Source of the DNA: Pseudorasbora parva | Taxonomy: Eukaryota > Chordata > Actinopteri > Cypriniformes > Gobionidae | Reading direction: 5' to 3' | DNA: 64,000 nt | Assembly (NCBI RefSeq): GCF_024679245.1 | Contig: NC_090187.1 | Coordinates: 23,252,495 to 23,316,494, forward strand | Shown here: positions 1 to 14,483 of the stretch, piece after piece | Numbering within the stretch: the stretch's first letter is position 1 | Layout: every line of letters begins with the position of its first letter | The notes under the pieces: model-generated | The model's database searches: none | What the model was told of the DNA's origin: nothing | Seen by the model: only the letters and a program-made list of their open reading frames with translations | Program-made: the position numbers and the translations under genes

Positions 1-430
1 AATAAGTCCGTATTGAGAATCAGCAGATGCAAAACACCATTAAAGGGCGTAACATTTTAAAGTAGAAAAGTGATAAAAGTTACGTAAATGATAAAATCTC
101 TGTGGTTTCTCGGTTTGATTGACTTGCACAACAATAAACAATACAAAACATAGGCATTTTGATTTTGGGTTAGTGATTCCTATAGCGATTCCTATGTAGA
201 AAATTGCTTTCTGCCCTCCATCTGCATTTCATGTTTCAGCAGTGACCTCACGTGCAAACAAGCTATTCTTTAATAATGAGAATGATTTTAGAACTATATC
301 TTTATCGTCATCATTCTTGGTGCAAACAGCCCTTTAGGCTAAAATCCTGCAGTGTGAACTAAAGGAAGAAGGAGACATGAACCAGCAAATGTTAAACAAC
401 TTTCAATCACCTTATGGCTGACCGCCACAT
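1..430. other. Unassigned AT-rich sequence
   Basis: No ORF with recognisable similarity, no clear repeat ends. The only notable feature is its AT-rich composition, shared with most of the non-element DNA in the window. Confidence 0.5.
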
Positions 431-431
431 A

Positions 432-462
432 TACACCAATCAGGCATAACATTATGACCATT
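432..462 (-). mobile_element. Terminal fragment of a Tc1-like element (CACCGATCAGGCATAAC family)
   Basis: The stretch contains ACCAATCAGGCATAACAT followed by TATGACCA. This nearly matches the terminal sequence at 28279 (CACCGATCAGACATAAC), where it leads into a Tc1 transposase 3' end. Only the terminus survives here. The family call comes from comparison inside the window and from known fish Tc1-like elements. Confidence 0.6.
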
Positions 463-671
463 ATGATGGGAAGTAAATAACATCTCTTAATCACAATTAT
501 TGGGTGTGAAATATCAGGCAGCAAGCGAGTACATACATATTTCATGTGTATTTTAGGGATTTGTATGCATTTTTTTGTGTTTCACAATGCACTCATGCTA
601 TAATTTACTTGTATATCTACTAAAATATAAAGTAATATTTGCAATGTTGTTTTAAATAATATTTTATTTCA

Positions 672-890
672 TTATTCACTTTCATTGAAAAGGAGTAGGA
701 TGAACATTCGTGCTGAACGGTTCGGTTTGGCGTGAGGATGAGTACAAAATGACAGAGTTTTCACTTTAGGTAAAAGCGAATCATTTCATATTCACTTTTC
801 ATTGAAAAGGAGTAGGATGAACATTCTCGTTGAATGGTTCAGTTTGACATGAGGATGAGTACAAGATGACAGAGTTTTCTCTTTAGGACA
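672..890. repeat. Two-copy tandem repeat, about 118-bp period
   Basis: The phrase GAAAAGGAGTAGGATGAACA occurs near 687 and again near 804. Each copy is followed by a similar tail including GAGGATGAGTACAA and GACAGAGTTTTC. The two copies have diverged by scattered substitutions. No coding potential seen. Confidence 0.75.
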
Positions 891-1190
891 TCTGACTCAA
901 TTCTCTTGCTGAACTAAATCTATCATACCTTCAAGAAATTAGTTATTTCACTGAATCACTAAAATTGCCCTGTTCCACCCACGTGCACTTTGGGCCCTGG
1001 TATAATGCTGCCTTCACATGCTATCGGACTTATCATAAATAAGAGTTTCCTAGGTAATAATTGTATGTGAATACCCTCTGATGTTGTGTTTACCCAAACT
1101 CCTGAGATGGGCATACCATAAACATTAAACATGGTGGTGAGGAGAACTACTGATCAGCTAGATCATCTTGTCTTGTCATTAATCTAGTGC
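891..1190. other. Unassigned sequence before an AT microsatellite
   Basis: I see no ORF, inverted termini or recognisable repeat in this stretch. Confidence 0.4.
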
Positions 1191-1191
1191 A

Positions 1192-1260
<69 letters not shown>
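1191..1260. repeat. (TA)n microsatellite
   Basis: About 35 uninterrupted TA/AT dinucleotide units. Confidence 0.98.
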
Positions 1261-1263
<3 letters not shown>

Positions 1264-1501
1264 TAATCATAATATGTTTCATACATAGTGAAAATTGCCT
1301 GCATTTGACTGAAATTACAGAATTGACAGAAAGCAGGATCTGGATAGCATTGTAAATGTTTATATGGTTGTCAGTGTACGTGATACTATAGGCCTACCTT
1401 TGGTTAAGATTTTCCAAATGTATAGGCAGGAATAAACATGTTGTCCTCCATGATTACTGTTCATTCTGACAACAAAGCACTTGAATGCAACAAGCTATCA
1501 C

Positions 1502-1925
1502 TAGCCTGACAAGCCACATCAAGATGTTTGGTCTGGAAACTCACCATTGGCAGAGCTCAATCCGAGGGGCGGGATAAACGGTTGTCTTTCAAACTCCCTC
1601 TCCACTCTTCAACCAATTCAGAGCACATCTTCCCCCTTCTTAAGAATGATTTCAGTGCCGTTCTTTGTTCTTTTCTCAAAGATAAAAGCTTAACTCCATG
1701 TCTTCCAGGGTCGCGTCCAAAGCCGATTCAAAAGACTGCCGTTCGCCAGCTTCTTTGTTTACAAGTTGCATGCAGAACCTCTCCAACTTTGCCGTCATTA
1801 TGTTAAGCTCGCCCACCGACTCTATGCACGATGTGATTGGACTGACCAGAGTTTGTTTTTTTCCAGCTCAGAAGTCTATTACTAGACTTGCTAGACTACA
1901 CTGGCAGCAAATTAGATTCCCTATC
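1502..1925. mobile_element. DNA-transposon fragment, hAT-like MITE family (tentative)
   Basis: The block starts TAGCCTGACAAGCCACATC and ends near the imperfectly complementary CTTGCTAGACTACACTGG. Its interior (GGCGGGATAAAC..., TTCCAGGGTCGCGTCC) matches my memory of an abundant cyprinid non-autonomous DNA element. Open frames inside it (131 aa and 92 aa) overlap each other and look like nothing known, so I treat them as chance ORFs. I saw no clear target-site duplication. Confidence 0.45.
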
Positions 1926-3023
1926 CAATCTTTTTTTCCCCCTCGTTTCAAGAAATATATATGTTCACACGAGATCACTGAAACCGACTCAAAACGATGT
2001 AGTATACAAGCCAGGCCAGTGTGCGGCGCTGTAATTCTGCCACAGAAATTCACTAAAAATAGAGAAGAAGAGTTGTGGCTAGAAAGGGTATAGCAGTGGT
2101 AGGTGGTGAGGCAAAATCTAACGATAAAATAACAATAAATACATTTGCTACTTAACGGATGTATTTTATTAACGTCTACACCTACCCCAACCCTAAACCT
2201 ACCCTTACAATAATGCAAATACGGTAATTAAATGACGCGATATTGATGTGCGCATGTCACTTATGCCTAGTTCAGACTGCACAATTTTCATATTTGTCGT
2301 GTCACTGCTTTTTTAACACTACATGACTATCTGACGTAGCATTCAGTCACTCCTGTGTTCACACTGCACGATGGATCTGTGACATGAGGTTTCACACTGC
2401 ATGACTGTACAAGAGAAAGAATCGCCGACAACTCTCTCTCTCTCCGGTGCGCAAACTACATTTCCCAACTAAGCACACGTCCAATGTAACAAGTAAACAA
2501 CGTGAGATCACACGTGCGTCAGACCGGAGTTCAAGCACAAGACTTGGAATTGTTATCAAAAATGATAAACAGTAGAAAGTTTGCACTCCAAATTGTTTGT
2601 GCGCTGATTTGCGGAGAAAAATATAAAAGATTATAAAAGAAACAGAGGGAGCAAGGGTTGTGTTCTGCAAAGACAGTTGAGATACAAAAAAAAATATGGT
2701 AACACTTTACTTGAAGGGGTGTGCATAAGACTGACATGACACCTTCATAATCATGACATGACACGTGTCATGAATATGAAGGAGTTTTTATGCATCTTTA
2801 TGACAACTGTCATTAAGTGTCATTCGCTTAATTATGTCATTTTTAATGCAATGATGACATTTCGGAGTTGTCTTTGTTATGACAACTTGACATAAACCAA
2901 TACATCATAACCTGTCAGTGTCTTTGTCATGACAACTTGACATTACCAAGACAACATAACCTGTCATAAACAGACATGAAATGACATAGCAGATTAATTA
3001 TCAAATTTAAGAAACTACTTAGC

Positions 3024-3563
3024 TTTTTGGGTTTATATTACATTAGTTGCTAGGCAACGTGGGGGGGAGGACGCTGGCGTTGTCTGTCCGCCGCTTCTCC
3101 ACCCACAAATCATGTTAACTTTACTATTAAATTTAGATTTTATTATATTTTCTTATGTTTGTGACTAGTCTAACAGAGCTACTATTGGGACTGTTGCTAA
3201 TTGCTGGCAGCCACTGAGAGGACGTTATTTGCTGTTTTTTTCACCGCTTCTCTTCTGTTTTTGTTTGAATTTGTGGTTGGTTTTGGTTTTGGTTTGAAGG
3301 ACATTTGATGTTGCTCGCTGCGGCTGCTCTCTCTTCTGGGTGTCGGCTGCTCACTGGTGGTCTCCCTCGGGCTTGAGCTGCATGGTGGCTGAAGTTTGCA
3401 CCAGGCTAGCGTCATCAGCGTCCGGCATGATGTTGAGATGTCATTTTTACTTGTTATTCATGTATTGTTATTTTTTCCCTTTGTTGCACTTTGAGATTCT
3501 TCGGAATGAAAAGTGCGTTATAAATAAAATCTATTACTATTATTATTATTATTATTATTATTA
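3024..3563 (+). mobile_element. Retroelement 3' end inserted in the left arm of the foldback
   Basis: This roughly 540-bp block interrupts the arm, because the matching right arm at about 4895-4905 lacks it. It ends GTGCGTTATAAATAAAATC followed by (TTA/ATT)n. That kind of tail, preceded by CACTTTGAGATTCTTCGG, is typical of fish non-LTR retrotransposons and SINEs. The interior is moderately GC-rich with no clear RT motif, so it is either 5'-truncated or a SINE-like element. Confidence 0.5.
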
Positions 3564-3634
3564 AACTGTCATGTGGTTGGTTTTGACATTGGCTGTCATT
3601 GGGCTATTATAATGTCATGATTTTTTTATAAATT

Positions 3635-3925
3635 TAATTTGTCATTAACATGTCATTAAGTGTCAATACTATGTCAAATTATTTCATAACATTGTCATGA
3701 ATATATTTCTTGACCTAAACTACAGTGGTACAAGTTGAATTTGTCATTAACATGTCATTAAGTGTCAATACTCTGTCAAATTATTTCATAACATTGTCAT
3801 GAATATATTTCTTGACCTAAACTACTGTGGTACAAGTTGAATTTGTCATTAACATGTCATTAAGTGTCAATACTCTGTCAAATTATTTTATAACAGTGTC
3901 ATGAATATTTAGCTTGACCTGAAAT
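3635..3925. repeat. Tandem repeat, about 102-bp period, three copies
   Basis: GTCATTAACATGTCATTAAG starts at 3641, 3743 and 3845. Each copy continues through TGTCAATACT, a run ending AACATTGTCATGAATAT and TTGACCTAAACTAC. It lies at the inner edge of the foldback's left arm, and the right arm holds only one related copy. Confidence 0.85.
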
Positions 3926-4770
3926 ATGGCATCATAGAGGAAATCGTACAGAGTCATTAAAAACTATTAATATAACTCAAAATGATAGAGTGGCATAGAC
4001 ATATACACCTATATGATGATGTCTATGGTGGCACCACTGGTTATGTGTACGCTGTAACAGTTGTTGACAGAGCCTCAGTCAGGTTAGTTTGTTTAGGTGT
4101 TTAATGTCAATTTAGTTTGCAGTAAGTAAAAACAATTCACAACAACGTTATTTTGGGTTTAATATACTTTATTTAAACTTTCGCTCACTCTTTAACGAAT
4201 AGTTTGAGTTTATTCTTACCATTCCGTTTGTTATGGTGGAGTCTCGTGTGCTGGTGCACCGTCAAAAGGGGTTCGGGCGGAAACGTTGGCCCTATATATA
4301 ATGTTCCGGCCTAGGCTCTAGCCACAACCATTCCTTGTTCAGCCCGGGGTGGGGCTCTAAAGACTATTTCTCTTATTTTTATACATCGGAAGATAATTTA
4401 TAAAGTGAAGTTATTTGACAAAGTGTTATTTTTCTGTGTTTGTTTATGTGTGTATATGATGCTGATATATATATGTTTATTTTGTGTAATGGCCATTATT
4501 TGTGTACGTGTTTTCCCCTTTTTGCGTTAATTGGTGCTGGTCACCTGTGTATAAATTCATGCCTTGTGTTTTTAAGAGTCAGTTCTGTGAGAGGGCAGGT
4601 CTTAAAAATTAAATGATTGATTTTATTTCTCGAACTCCTTTTCATATTTTTAAGACATTTGAAATTGTCTATTATCTAACCTTCTGTTGAAGCTGGTGGA
4701 GGAAAATTAAAAAATAAAATAAAACATTGTGAACTGAAAAATATTAATGATGCTGTTATTAAAAAATAAT
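3926..4770. other. Unassigned core of the foldback element
   Basis: About 0.85 kb not paired by the inverted arms. It includes CCTATATATAATG (about 4291), a CG-richer patch around 4260-4350 and an AT-rich remainder. No ORF is recognisable. It could be captured host DNA or the relic of another insertion. Confidence 0.4.
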
Positions 4771-5481
4771 TTGACAGCGTATTAACACCTAATTGCATTT
4801 TAATGACAAATTAAACTTGTGCCACTGAAAAAAATGTATGACATTATAATGGCCTCAGTCAACATCAAAACCAACCACATAACAGTTTTTAAGGTTAACC
4901 CTATAATCTAAGTAAGTTTCTTAAATTTGATAATCTGTTATGTCATGTTTATGACAGGTTATGTTGTCTTGGTAATGTCAAGTTGTCATGACAAAGACAC
5001 TGACAGGTTATGATGTATTGGTTTATGTCAAGTTGTCATAACAAAGACAACTCCGAAATGTCATCATTGCATTAAAAATGACATAATTAAGCGAATGACA
5101 CTTAATGACAGTTGTCATAAAGATGCATAAAAACTCCTTCATATTCATGACACGTGTCATGTCATGATTATGAAGGTGTCATGTCAGTCTTATGCACACC
5201 CCTTCAAGTAAAGTGTTACCTTTTCGGTCTGAACACATTTCACACAGCAGGATTATGAATCGCCGACAGGTCCAGATATTTAGCATGCCAAGTATCTCAC
5301 TGGCGTCGGCATCTCGTCTGCGATTCTCTCTGATCGCGTCTTTGGCCCTTCACACTGTGTGATTGTCCCTCGCGTGCACGAGCACCGATTTGCCTGATTT
5401 CAGGCATTTGTCTGCGACTTAACAAAACCTGTCGGGGAGTCAAAATCGGGGCTAAATTCAGGCAATGTGAACTCAGCATTA

Positions 5482-8120
<2,639 letters not shown>

Positions 8121-8164
8121 CATCAATAGCAGCAGCAGTGCCACGTCAGACACACTTCTGGTGT

Positions 8165-8560
8165 GCAAAGACCGAGATAGCACTCACAGCTCAACTCAAG
8201 GAACTCCTCATCACCACACAAACTTCCACACGTAACCTCCGCTCTGTTTCTCTGTATCTTCTTGGAACTCCTTCGACCAAGCTCCATACTATGGGAGATC
8301 AGAGTCTGTGGAATGCTCTCCCTGACAACTTGCAGACCCCCAAGGACTGTAAATGCTTTTAAGCGTAGTCTTAAAACCCAACCTTTTAGCAGAGCTTTTG
8401 ATTGATTTGTTACTTCTTCATTTTTCAGTTTCATTTATTTTATTTTATTTACTTATTTATTTATTGTTGTTGATTGTTTTAATTCTGTAGCACTTTGTGA
8501 TTTTGTTTAATATAATGTGCATTATAAATCAAATGTATTATTATTATTTATTATTATTAA
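8165..8560 (+). pseudogene. 3' end of a non-LTR retrotransposon (L2/Rex-like), frameshifted
   Basis: The plus-strand ORF at 8138-8362 contains TKLHTMGDQSLWNALPDNL, the conserved C-terminal tail of fish CR1/L2-type LINE ORF2 (usually LHTxGxRAF...LWNxLP). A one-base shift near 8360 moves the continuation (KRSLKTQPFSRAF) into another frame. The 3' UTR ends AGCACTTTGTGATTTTG...GCATTATAAATC and then (ATT)n, a typical tail. All upstream RT domain sequence is missing, so this is a 5'-truncated insertion. Confidence 0.7.
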
Positions 8561-8888
8561 GTAAACCAGTAGAGGTGGCTTTGGGAGTGGCCTTACAGGG
8601 TAGCGAAGCATTCTGGGAATTGTTGTCTTTTATCCCCATGAGATAAAATAAATGTTCTGTCTTTTCTCAATCTAGAAAGCAACAAATTCAAAAATAATTT
8701 CACATTTCTACTACATTGATGACCCAGTTTAAATACAGATTCATCTTCCCAGCGCTGAAGTACCTCATTAAGTCTGTTCACCATTATGGTGATCAGTGTA
8801 ACATTGTGTGACTTTTAGTTGGGCACTTGGCACTTTACTTTGGTTGAAATAAGTCTCTTTCAGCAGTTGTTGAAAGTGCATTCTCTTA
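8561..8888. other. Unassigned flank of the hAT insertion
   Basis: No recognisable coding sequence or repeat. It continues on the other side of the hAT element at 10327. Confidence 0.4.
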
Positions 8889-8896
8889 CTACTGAC

Positions 8897-9561
8897 CAGG
8901 GCTTGACATTAACACCCGCCAACCCGCCAAATGCGGGTAGATTTCAGCTGTGGCGGGTAAGGCAGCCTCTCCCACTAGCCACTTTGGCGGGTTGAATATA
9001 ATTTTAGCCTACAGCCAAATGAAATGCGAAGACCGTCGTATCAAAAAATTAAAATTGTATTACAATTCTTTATCGATCAACTTGCAGTAAGCGAAGGCGG
9101 GATAGGCGGAATCTAGCTGAATGACACACAACAGAAGCATGTGCTCTGTCACACGCACAATCAGTTCTCCTTGTCAGTGTTGGGCAGTAGCATCGCTACA
9201 TTTCTGAAGATCAAGCTCATATTGGAAACCAACTGCCAAGTCGCGGATATACTTCACTTTCTACGTTCCTTTCTGCCTTGCGCAGACGCGCGCAAGTCTT
9301 TCAAATGACTCCTTTGGCAATGAGCGCGTAAAGACGGGTTCGTCGCGTGCACTAGATATGCGCACTATCTAGTAGTTGACGTTTGTTTCCGAGCGCTCAG
9401 TTCGCTGTTGCACGCGCGTCATCCGCCCGGTGACAAAAGAGAAATCGTCTTCAAGTTTTAAAAGAATCTATTGTGTCTCTTGAATAAACACCTCTTATTA
9501 AAAGCATCGGGGTCCAGCCTGGCCACCTCTTGATATGAATGAATTAAACTTTTCCATGGAG

Positions 9562-9607
<46 letters not shown>

Positions 9608-10318
9608 AAAAAAATATAGGCACGTTTTGTTTTTTGCCATGTTGGTACTGTTTGGAGCAGGTCTTAATTATTTTGCTACTGTAGCTTACTTTGAGCTGAG
9701 TAGTAAATTAACTTAGTTTCCTGCAAAAGTGCCCAAGTCTAAATTGAGCATAAATGCAAACACATATCATACACATAGGCTCCAGATGAGCATACACAGA
9801 CTCTCAACACCTGGTTTTGTTAATATTATGGCTCACATGTTTTTTTTGCCAAATAAATTTTGACAGTTTTTGAATAGCCTAACTGAAAAAGTATCCATGT
9901 CTATCTGCTTGAATTTTATTGATCACAGAGATAGCGTTGATTGGAATGAAGTTGGTTCAATGTAAAATGAAATAAATAAAAACTAGCTTAGATGTAATAA
10001 ACTACTTTTGCCAAGTTGCTGTAGCTATAGCTTGCTACATTTCCTATAGGGGGGTAGCTTCAGTGTAGTGAAGCTTAATGTAACGTAGAGTAGGCTATCT
10101 CACTCTGCATGTGAAAATTTGAAAGGGTTTTAAATCTTCAAAATCAAGTAAAATTACTCAAAATCAAGTAATTTAGGCATGCCAAAGTCAACTTTAATCA
10201 TATAAAATGTAATTTCCAAACTGCAAATTGTGGCCGGTGAAAATGCTGAGTGGCTAGTAACTTTGGAAAACCACTAGCCACGGTGTCTGGTGAGCAAAAA
10301 AGTTAATGTCAAGACCTG
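8897..10318. mobile_element. Non-autonomous hAT transposon with perfect 8-bp TSD
   Basis: The element begins CAGGGCTTGACATTAAC and ends GTTAATGTCAAGACCTG, which are near-perfect inverted termini. The 8 bp immediately outside are CTACTGAC on both sides (8889-8896 and 10319-10326). An 8-bp duplication with CAG...CTG ends is the hAT signature. The 1.42-kb interior has no transposase ORF. It holds a (CA)n tract at 9565-9602 and GC-rich subterminal repeats with GCGGGT/GGCGGG near the left end. Confidence 0.85.
9565..9603. repeat. (CA)n microsatellite inside the hAT element
   Basis: About 19 CA units followed by an A-run. Confidence 0.97.
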
Positions 10319-10326
10319 CTACTGAC

Positions 10327-11416
10327 TAGAATATTTAATGCTCCTGACTGCAATGACAAGCCTTTTACTATGTACACTTTTTGCAATCAGTGACTGACAG
10401 ATGGATTATAACATGTGACTTCCGAAATGAGTATTACATTCAGCAACTGTCATTATTGAGCTTTCATTATCAATAGCTCTTTCTTAGCAAGAGCTCTTCT
10501 CATAACACCCGTTATTAAACAAACTGCTTATGATATTTTTTTCAAATCTGTAAATGTTTTTGTTTAGCAACGTACACAAGTTATTTTTAACTGATTTGTG
10601 TATAGATCCTTCGAAACAGGAGACACATCCTTTTATCTTTGTTTAAAACTTCAGATGACATTAATTAGTAATATAATTATAACTAAAACAATTAAAAATG
10701 TCAGTTATTTTGTCAAAAGAGGGAACAAATTACAAAGTTATAATTTTATATTAAAATAAATCATATGTTTTAATCTTATATTGTTTTCTTGTACATCATT
10801 AATGTGTTAAAAAATAGAAATATGCAAGCAAAAACAATGCTTTTGATTTCATTGTGTTTACAGGGAGCCATTTTTGGCAGCATTACAGAGGCCCATCTTG
10901 AGCGGTTATGCCTGACTGCGGCTCTGCAGGACAAATCTGAGGGGCCTTTTTAGCTCTCAGAGCTGCCGGAGGATCAAGCAGGTGTGAGTGTGAGCCGATT
11001 CATTATTTTTTTCTGAGCGTTCATCTGTGTTGTTCATGTGTGCTATTATTGTTTATCTTCTGCATTGTTTGTGTGCACTCTTTCTAGCTTCTCATTAGCC
11101 AACTGTCGCAGGCGGTTCTGATATCGGTCCAGTCGCCGCTGGTGTTCACAGGGTCATGGCGGGCGATCCTGGATCCTCGTTTGCATCGGAGAATGAATGG
11201 AATGCTGAAACTCTCCATAGGGCAGGTGCTGCTTTATCTCTCTACCTCGTCTGCTGTTTCTCTCTCCTCCTTTCTGTCCTCCCATCTGCCACATTACTGC
11301 ACCGTGGTTTGTCACTCCCTGATATTTTTAAGACAGCAGTGAAATAATGAGTTCATCTCTTTTTTTGGTTGCATTTTAATGATGACTCATTTCTTCACCA
11401 TGCAGGACAGTGGTCA

Positions 11417-11450
<34 letters not shown>

Positions 11451-11995
11451 TTTGTAGTTATAAATGACCTTTCCAGCCAAACCCCATTAAAAAAGACCAG
11501 TTTTTGCAAAATAATTTTGTATACACGCTCTCACTATCTTTCATTAATACTCCAGACAGAGTCCCAGCAATTGGCCGATAAACTTAGGGTCATTCGTTTT
11601 AGACATGGCTACTCTGCCTAATTTGCAGCGCCCTGTCAACATAATTTTTCTGTGCCCTAATCCAACCTTTTCTGTCTTAGACAATTGCCTTCTATGCTGC
11701 AAATACTAGTACGAACTTGCAGAGAAAACCTTTTGTCCCTTCTTCAGTGACCTCTAACCCTTATTAGCATGATGAGCTCTGTCTAAGCTAGTGATTATAC
11801 GTGATTATATAGTCATCTTATGGTTACATGATATTGAGAGGAAATTGAGAGGATTTCTGGATTATGTGAGATTTCAAAAGACAATGACGTTAAAGCAATA
11901 GTTAACCCTAAATTTTATTCACAATTATTCATGACGTTCCAAACCCACGTTGCAAATTTGAAGAATACTTTTTAAGGACAATTCTGGTGATGATT
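10327..11995. other. Unassigned sequence
   Basis: No convincing gene. Around 10900-11340 the base composition is less AT-rich and there are two overlapping 60-odd-residue ORFs in different frames, neither like a known family. A 28-base A-run lies at about 11420-11448. Confidence 0.35.
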
Positions 11996-13115
11996 AGCCT
12001 GGTTTTACCAGACTCTCGTAAATTTCATTTGTACATAGAGTCTGGCCACTCTCCATTGACAAGGGTTTATTTCCGCGAAGGCGGGCACCCTGTTGAGGTT
12101 TAAAACTATTGGATCTGCCCTGAGCCACTCTGGATCTGCCATAAACAATCGCTAACGTTTGGTCGTGATGTATGTCATGCGCCCTTCGCCTATTTCACTC
12201 ATGGAAATCCGACAAAATAAAAGTGCACATGTGCATGCCACCTCAGTAATAAAACTATAGGATAAAACCTAAAACTCGTGCATTCGGATTGTGATTTATT
12301 CACGCCATAGTGGAGAGGAGAGCTTTGTGATCGGAAACACGACGCTCACGTGGTCCGTAACATCATTGTATGCTGTAAATAAAATGTCATATGCTTGGTA
12401 TGATAATAAATGCTACTATAAATAACGGACCAATTCAAATGTTTAAGTGCTTTTATTTTAATTTGTTTGAGCGGTGATGAAATATATTGCTCTTCTAAAT
12501 ACTTGCCAGCATTTTAATGAAATACAAGTCTAGAAATACATCCTAATAACAGCAAAGCAACCATATGGTGTTCTGCAGTGGTCAAAAATGATTACAAACA
12601 GTGATTTTTGAAGTGATATATTGCATTCGGACATCAACACGACCTTGCGTTTGTCATAAGCAGTAGGTAACTCGGCCGGGGATTTTTACGCGGGTGGTGA
12701 GAGACGGACGGCAATAAAATAACTGACCAGTGCCTGTAACTTAAATGACGGCAATACCTTCTGACCCCGCGAGAAACAGTTACCGTCCAAATAGCTTCAG
12801 CCAAATCCTTCATCACTACGAAGCGATCTGGAAAATCAAACTTTTCCAGAATTTACCCTGTTGGAGGGCCACCAACAAACCCCAGCAAAGACTGTTATTG
12901 CTCGGGGCTTTAACTTCTAGAAATTCGGCAGCAGTGCCACAATGCAATGAATGATTTAGTTTGCATCTTTCTCCGCCGCCATTACTGAACTACATCTCAA
13001 ACTAGCGCTCGACATCAACGTCATCGTTCTCAGCCACTCCCACTGTTTGCTGATTGGACCGGTAAAAAATTGTTTGGAGAAAACCTAAGACTACACAGCA
13101 GTCCCAGACGTAGTA
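11996..13115. mobile_element. Probable DNA transposon (TAGCCTGGTTTTACCAGACTC type end)
   Basis: The left end, TAGCCTGGTTTTACCAGACTC, resembles terminal motifs of abundant cyprinid DNA elements. Similar AGTCTGG motifs bound blocks at 35590-36674 and 41380-41755. The right boundary near CAGTCCCAGACGTAGTACT is only loosely complementary, so the extent is uncertain. No transposase ORF. Confidence 0.4.
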
Positions 13116-13197
13116 CTGAAGGAAAATGAAAATTGAGCGGAGTTTAAATGCAGTTTTCAATAAATTGCCTACTCTCTATTTTTTGTCTGTTGCTCCT

Positions 13198-13250
13198 GAT
13201 TAGTATAGTATAGTATATAATATATATAGTATATATAATATATAGTATAG

Positions 13251-13294
<44 letters not shown>
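13198..13294. repeat. TA-rich microsatellite
   Basis: Irregular TATAG/TATA repeats followed by a pure (TA)n run. Confidence 0.95.
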
Positions 13295-13297
<3 letters not shown>

Positions 13298-13442
13298 TAT
13301 TTTAAAAAGATAATTTAATATCTCATACTAGCAGCATTTATTTGAAATGGAAACATTTTGCAATATAAAACAATTCTTTACTTTCTCTTTTGAGCAGTGT
13401 CCTTGGTGAATACAATGATTAATTTCTTTATATATATATATA

Positions 13443-13556
13443 TCACCTAAAGGTTTATTAGGAACACCATACTAATACTGTTTGACCCCCTTTCGTATTC
13501 AGAACTGCCTTAATTCTACGTGGCATTGATTCAACAAGTTACGACTGATTGTTGTC
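13443..13556 (-). mobile_element. Terminal fragment of Tc1-like family A
   Basis: TCACCTAAAGGTTTATTAGG and the following ~100 bp match the left end of the fuller Tc1 copy at 25109 (CACTCACCTAAAG..., GTTTGACCCCCTTT). It is preceded by TA, the Tc1 target. Similarity to family A stops near 13555, where a different Tc1 sequence begins. Confidence 0.75.
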
Positions 13557-13880
13557 CTATGGACAGAGTCTCCCATGAGCTGAAAATTTAGAGGGACGGC
13601 CAGGTCTTGGTAGATTTGCAGTGGTCTGATACTCCTTCAATTTCAATATTATCGCTTGCACAGTGCTCCTTGGGATGTTTAAAGCTTGGGAAATCTTTTT
13701 GTATCCAAATCCGGCTTTAAACTTCTCCACAACAGTATCTCGAACCCGCCTGGTGTGTTCCTTGTTCTTCATGATGCTCTCTGCGCTTTAAACGGACCTC
13801 TGAGACTATCACAGTGCAGGTGCATTTATACGGAGACTTGATTACACACAAGTGGATTCTATTTATCATCATTAGTCTTT
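13557..13880 (-). pseudogene. Tc1-like transposase N-terminus, different family from the adjoining end
   Basis: The minus-strand ORF at 13557-13772 (71 aa) reads as the first helix-turn-helix of a Tc1-like transposase. It contains DTVVEKFKAGFGYKKISQAL and NIPRSTVQAII, then a GRP linker (LPRPGRPSKFS) where the second HTH should start. The DDE catalytic domain is absent. The 5' UTR-like sequence from 13773 to about 13880 also matches this kind of element. The family-A terminus is fused directly downstream, so the locus is a junction of two Tc1 families. Confidence 0.75.
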
Positions 13881-14483
13881 TAGGTCAAAATTGGATAATT
13901 TAGTCGTTTTTTAGACAACTGTCAAGTCAGCATTCTTATCCATGATTGTGTAGCCTACAGAACTAGACTGAGATACCATTTAAAGGCCTTTGCAGGTGTT
14001 TTGAGTTAAAGGTCCTGTTCTTCTAGATTCCATCTTTCAAACTTTAGTTAGTGTGTAATGTTGCTGTTAGAGTATAAATAATACCTGTAAAATTATAAAG
14101 CTCAAAGTTCAATGCCAAGAGAGATATTTTATTTAACAGATGTTCCCTTTCAAAGCTTACAGCGAACGGCCGGTTTGGACTACACCCCTGCACTTCCTGC
14201 TGTAATGACGTCACTAGAACCGTTTGTTGACTAACCCTCCGCCCACAAGAACACGCAAAATAGGGGGCGTGGTCTCGTTGCTCTCCCACGTGGAGAAGAG
14301 CGCGCATTCAGCACTTGCATCTCCCCGTTATGGTAAGAGGCGGGACCTCTCCGGGCAAAGTGCGCTAAGGTGCTGTCCAATCACAACACGGGAAGCGCTG
14401 GCCTAATCAGAACTCGTTACGTGTTTCTGAAGGAGGGACTTCATAGAACAAGGAAATCATCAGGCCGTTTTTAGGACAGAGAA

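Larger units (their letters stand above)
2698..5220. mobile_element. Foldback DNA element with long terminal inverted repeats
   Basis: The left end GGTAACACTTTACTTGAAGG is the reverse complement of the right end, which finishes AAGTAAAGTGTTACC at 5220. Complementarity runs about 320 bp from each end (2698-3022 and about 4905-5220). It resumes at 3564-3700 against about 4770-4895, so each arm exceeds 400 bp once an insertion in the left arm is set aside. The arms are full of TGTCATGACA-like repeats. There is no transposase ORF and no obvious target duplication. I do not assign a superfamily. Confidence 0.85.
2264..5478. mobile_element. TTA-flanked DNA transposon (PIF/Harbinger-style TSD), split by a foldback element
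   Basis: The left end TGCCTAGTTCAGACTGCAC is preceded by TTA (2261-2263). The right end, read on the other strand, is TGCTGAGTTCACATTGCC, and TTA follows at 5479-5481. The ends resemble those of the 1.14-kb element at 45382-46522 (TGCCTGGCTCACACTAC). A 3-bp TTA/TAA target duplication is typical of PIF/Harbinger elements; no transposase is present to confirm this. Without the nested insertion the element is about 0.7 kb. Confidence 0.6.

Noticed and set aside
1698..2093. 131-aa ORF
   Set aside because: It lies across a DNA-transposon fragment and its flank. It overlaps another ORF in a different frame and a 116-aa ORF on the other strand.
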